Assembly (NCBI GenBank): GCA_044425575.1
Contig: JAWXVE010000049.1
Coordinates: 1 to 16,978, forward strand
Origin: JAWXVE01 sp044425575
GTDB lineage: Bacteria; Bacillota; Clostridia; Lachnospirales; Lachnospiraceae
DNA length: 16,978 bases
Reading direction: 5' to 3'
How positions within the stretch are numbered: the first letter of the stretch is position 1; each line of letters opens with the position of its first letter. The notes beneath the pieces were generated by a model. It was not told where the DNA came from, did no database searches, and saw only the letters and a program-made list of their open reading frames with translations. Shown piece after piece: positions 14,485 to 16,978 of the stretch. Position numbers and translations under genes: made by a program.

Positions 14485-14515
14485 GACTTTTAGACTGGCA
14501 ACGGAGGATACGAAG

Positions 14516-15787
14516 ATGAATCATACTATTTTTCAAAGTACAAATATTTTAATCCCAAAGGCAACTATTAACAAGACAAAATGGAGCGTTGTTGCATGTG
14601 ACCAATATACTTCTGAGCGCTCTTATTGGAAGGACTTAAGCACTACAATCGGTGCAGAATCTTCCACCTTAAATATGATATTTCCAGAAGTCTATTTAGA
14701 AGATGAGGATTTCCAAGAGAGGATCCAGCAAATTGGAAGAAATATGTACGCTGCCTTAGAGGCAGATATCTTTCATACTTATGAAGATTCTTACATTTAT
14801 GTAAAACGTACCTTGGCCAATGGTCAAGTTCGCCATGGTATTGTTGGAATGATTGACTTAGAAGCATATGATTATACACCCTGCTCGCATACTCCTATTC
14901 GTGCAACGGAGGGTACCATTCTAGAACGAATTCCTCCTAGAGTACAAATCCGTAATCACTGCCCCTTAGAAGTGCCACATATTATGTTGCTTATAGATGA
15001 CGCTTCTAAAACTATTATAGAATCTATCGCTCAAAAGGCTCACCAGTTATCACAAGTCTACGATTTTGACTTGTTAAAAAATAGCGGGCATATTAGTGGC
15101 TATTTATTAGATGAAGCTTGCATCACCCAGTTGCAAGAGGGAATCCAGCAGTTACGGAAGCAGTCGTCTAGCCATAGACAATCAGGTTGTAACGACCAAG
15201 ATATGCTATTATTTGCTGTTGGAGATGGCAACCACTCCCTAGCTACTGCTAAAAAATGTTACGAAAATCTAAAAGAAAAAGTGGGTCAAGAAGCATTAAA
15301 CCATCCCGCTCGCTACGCCTTAGTAGAAGTGGTTAATTTACATGATGACTCTTTGGAATTCGAAGCAATCCACCGCGTTATCTTCCAAATCAATCCCTCC
15401 CATTTATATAAGAAGCTTTGCGCACAATTTCAAGTAAATCCTTCAGACACATTAGAAGAGAATGATTTCGTCTTAGTTATGAATGATCAAACATACGGCT
15501 TTACCAGAAAGGATAAGATTGCTAATATCGCCTTAGGGGATTTGCAACTATTCTTAGATGACTATTTATCTACTAATGGGGGGAGCATTGATTATATCCA
15601 TGGTGCTGATGTGGTCCATCAATTATGTATAGAATCACAAACTAGCGTGGGGTTTTTATTAAATCCTATGGAAAAGTCACAATTATTTGAAACTGTTATG
15701 CTAGATGGTGCCCTTCCTAGAAAAACATTTTCTATGGGAGAGGCATGCGATAAGCGTTTTTATCTAGAAGCACGTAAAATTTTGTGA
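14516..15787 (+). CDS. DUF1015 family protein
   Basis: This 423-aa protein starts at ATG 14516, 8 bases after GGAGG. An upstream in-frame ATG at 14387 would place the promoter region inside the coding sequence. The start is typical of the family: ILIPKATINKTKWSVVACDQYTSE at residues 11-34. LFAVGDGNHSLATAKK around residue 236-241 (G-D-G-N-H) is the other strongly conserved block and likely part of the active site. There are no membrane segments. DUF1015 genes in Firmicutes often neighbour serine-biosynthesis genes (serA, serC), and here the divergent operon encodes a SerA-related D-2-hydroxyacid dehydrogenase. The biochemical role is not established, and any link to serine or hydroxyacid metabolism is inference. 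No terminator was found in the 114-bp gap after it. Confidence 0.88.
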   Translation: MNHTIFQSTNILIPKATINKTKWSVVACDQYTSERSYWKDLSTTIGAESSTLNMIFPEVYLEDEDFQERIQQIGRNMYAALEADIFHTYEDSYIYVKRTLANGQVRHGIVGMIDLEAYDYTPCSHTPIRATEGTILERIPPRVQIRNHCPLEVPHIMLLIDDASKTIIESIAQKAHQLSQVYDFDLLKNSGHISGYLLDEACITQLQEGIQQLRKQSSSHRQSGCNDQDMLLFAVGDGNHSLATAKKCYENLKEKVGQEALNHPARYALVEVVNLHDDSLEFEAIHRVIFQINPSHLYKKLCAQFQVNPSDTLEENDFVLVMNDQTYGFTRKDKIANIALGDLQLFLDDYLSTNGGSIDYIHGADVVHQLCIESQTSVGFLLNPMEKSQLFETVMLDGALPRKTFSMGEACDKRFYLEARKIL

Positions 15788-15834
15788 TAATTACTCGAAA
15801 TCACTTTGCAATAAAAGAATTTACCTCTAAATTG

Positions 15835-15862
15835 TTGAACTATTTTGTGATTACTGTATAAT
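15835..15862 (+). promoter_or_regulatory. Sigma-A promoter of the GGDEF gene
   Basis: TTGAAC (15835-15840), a 16-bp spacer, then TATAAT (15857-15862). The leader is about 33 nt, followed by AAGGAG and ATG 15902. Confidence 0.75.
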
Positions 15863-15901
15863 AAAATGATACTACATTCATTTTTACATAAGGAGTTCAC
15901 T

Positions 15902-16978
15902 ATGATTGAATATAATTTGGCTGCTGAATATGCTGCCCTCATTATTATAATTGCAATCTTAATAAGCTTTAGCCGTGATTACGATGGAAAAACTTTACGC
16001 TTCCGCAGTATTAAGTATACCTATCTCATTGTATTAACCACTGTGTTGTCTACAATTGCAGCTATTGAAAGTGGGTATCCTGGGGAAGGGTCTCTCTATC
16101 TATTTGTAGCTTATTTTACTAATATTATATACTTTATATTTATACCATCCGTATCACTTTGTTATTTATTGTATACAGTAGTTGTGACTTCTCTTAAATA
16201 TAATGAGAATAACCTTCTTCGTGCTTTTCTCTTGCCTTGCACTCCATATGGCATTTATTTAATCTTGCTGCTCACCAATATTCACAATGGCAAAGTGTTC
16301 TATATTACAGAGGAATTGGGTTATGTGAGAGGTGATTGGTATCAACTCCCTTATGTAGTAATTGCGATTAATGCCACTCTTGTATTGGCCTTAATCTTTC
16401 GATACCGTGTTCTATTGCAGAAGTCTTCCTTTGTGATTATGGGGGGTTCTATTGTACTTGCCGTGCTATCCATTGGAATTCAAGCTATGAACCCTGACTA
16501 TATTATGAGTGGCATTATTTGCACTATGACCATTTTATCCATTCACTTATACATTCAGAATGTTCGAAAATCTACGGATCCACTAACTAGGCTACCAAAC
16601 CGCACCGCACTAATGCACCATTTAGAGTTACAGATTCAGAAGAAGAACGACTTCTCCTTATACCTCTTTAGTGTAAGAGGTTTTAAGATGATTAACGAAC
16701 GCTATGGTCTTGAATTTGGCGATAAAGTATTGTCTCATATTTCTAGTACTTTAATAGATCTTGTAAAACTTGACATCGTATTTCGTTACAATGGAGATGA
16801 GTTTGCCTTGCTATTGCCTAATGACACCGCTCAATGTCATGATACGGTAGAACGAATTAATGAAAGCTTGCAACAAGCATTTTACATAGAGGGGAACGAA
16901 CTCTTTCTAGATATGGTGTGTGCTCGTGTAGATTACGGTGCGTTCGGCACTAATATTAAGGATCTGATTTCTGCTGCT
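15902..16978 (+). CDS. Membrane-anchored GGDEF (diguanylate cyclase) protein, 3' end cut by window edge
   Basis: The frame opens at ATG 15902 with AAGGAG 7 bases upstream and remains open for 359 codons to the edge. Residues 1-220 contain about seven hydrophobic segments, including AALIIIIAILI, TYLIVLTTVLST, GIYLILLLTNI and IVLAVLSIGI, resembling an N-terminal 7TM sensor module. A GGDEF domain begins with DPLTRLPNR (226-234) and reaches RYNGDEFALLLP, with the signature as N297-G-D-E-F301. The first glycine is replaced by asparagine; the metal-binding D and E are kept. The inhibitory RxxD site is missing (V288-K-L-D). It would make cyclic di-GMP from GTP in response to an extracytoplasmic or membrane signal if active. 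Whether an EAL domain follows cannot be seen. Confidence 0.85.
   Translation, partial: MIEYNLAAEYAALIIIIAILISFSRDYDGKTLRFRSIKYTYLIVLTTVLSTIAAIESGYPGEGSLYLFVAYFTNIIYFIFIPSVSLCYLLYTVVVTSLKYNENNLLRAFLLPCTPYGIYLILLLTNIHNGKVFYITEELGYVRGDWYQLPYVVIAINATLVLALIFRYRVLLQKSSFVIMGGSIVLAVLSIGIQAMNPDYIMSGIICTMTILSIHLYIQNVRKSTDPLTRLPNRTALMHHLELQIQKKNDFSLYLFSVRGFKMINERYGLEFGDKVLSHISSTLIDLVKLDIVFRYNGDEFALLLPNDTAQCHDTVERINESLQQAFYIEGNELFLDMVCARVDYGAFGTNIKDLISAA

Noticed and set aside
14387..14515. N-terminal extension of the DUF1015 gene to an upstream ATG
   Set aside because: It covers the promoters, has no RBS, and the family start falls just after ATG 14516.

Overview
This window looks like chromosomal DNA from a low-GC Gram-positive anaerobe, probably a clostridial (Lachnospiraceae-like) Firmicute. 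The base composition is AT-rich, almost every gene has a strong GGAGG-type ribosome binding site, several promoters match the sigma-A consensus with 16-17 bp spacers, and the gene families (type 2 GalT, LuxS, DUF4037, UPF0718 permease, D-lyxose isomerase) are typical of that group. No rRNA, tRNA, CRISPR array, complete insertion sequence or prophage gene was recognised.

Layout. On the left (1-4396), all genes are on the minus strand: a TPR/DUF4037 protein cut by the window edge, a small DUF4870-like membrane protein, and an arsR - UPF0718 permease - thioredoxin cluster that reads as a metalloid/thiol-linked efflux operon. Diverging from arsR on the plus strand (4596-6894) are a family 2 glycosyltransferase with C-terminal TPRs and an iron-dependent alcohol dehydrogenase, closed by an elaborate stem-loop terminator. 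The 6895-7323 gap contains a decayed fragment resembling the N-terminal domain of BsuBI/PstI-type restriction endonucleases. Next, on the minus strand, come a D-lyxose ketol-isomerase with a good terminator and a DHH phosphoesterase with its own consensus promoter.

The centre-right (9117-14315, minus strand) is a tightly packed six-gene run: a 73-aa unknown protein, a D-2-hydroxyacid dehydrogenase, luxS, mtnN, galK and galT, with gaps of 11-35 bp. MtnN and LuxS carry out consecutive steps of S-adenosylhomocysteine detoxification, releasing adenine, homocysteine and the AI-2 precursor DPD. GalK and GalT are consecutive steps of the Leloir galactose pathway. Their co-transcription with a D-2-hydroxyacid dehydrogenase is the most distinctive arrangement here. 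Divergent from this run is a DUF1015 gene, followed by a membrane-anchored GGDEF protein that runs off the right edge.

Most of the window is ordinary metabolic chromosome. I did not find a convincing new defence or mobile system. The items most worth checking are the mixed AI-2/galactose operon with its unknown first gene, the restriction-endonuclease remnant, and the operator architecture of the arsR cluster.
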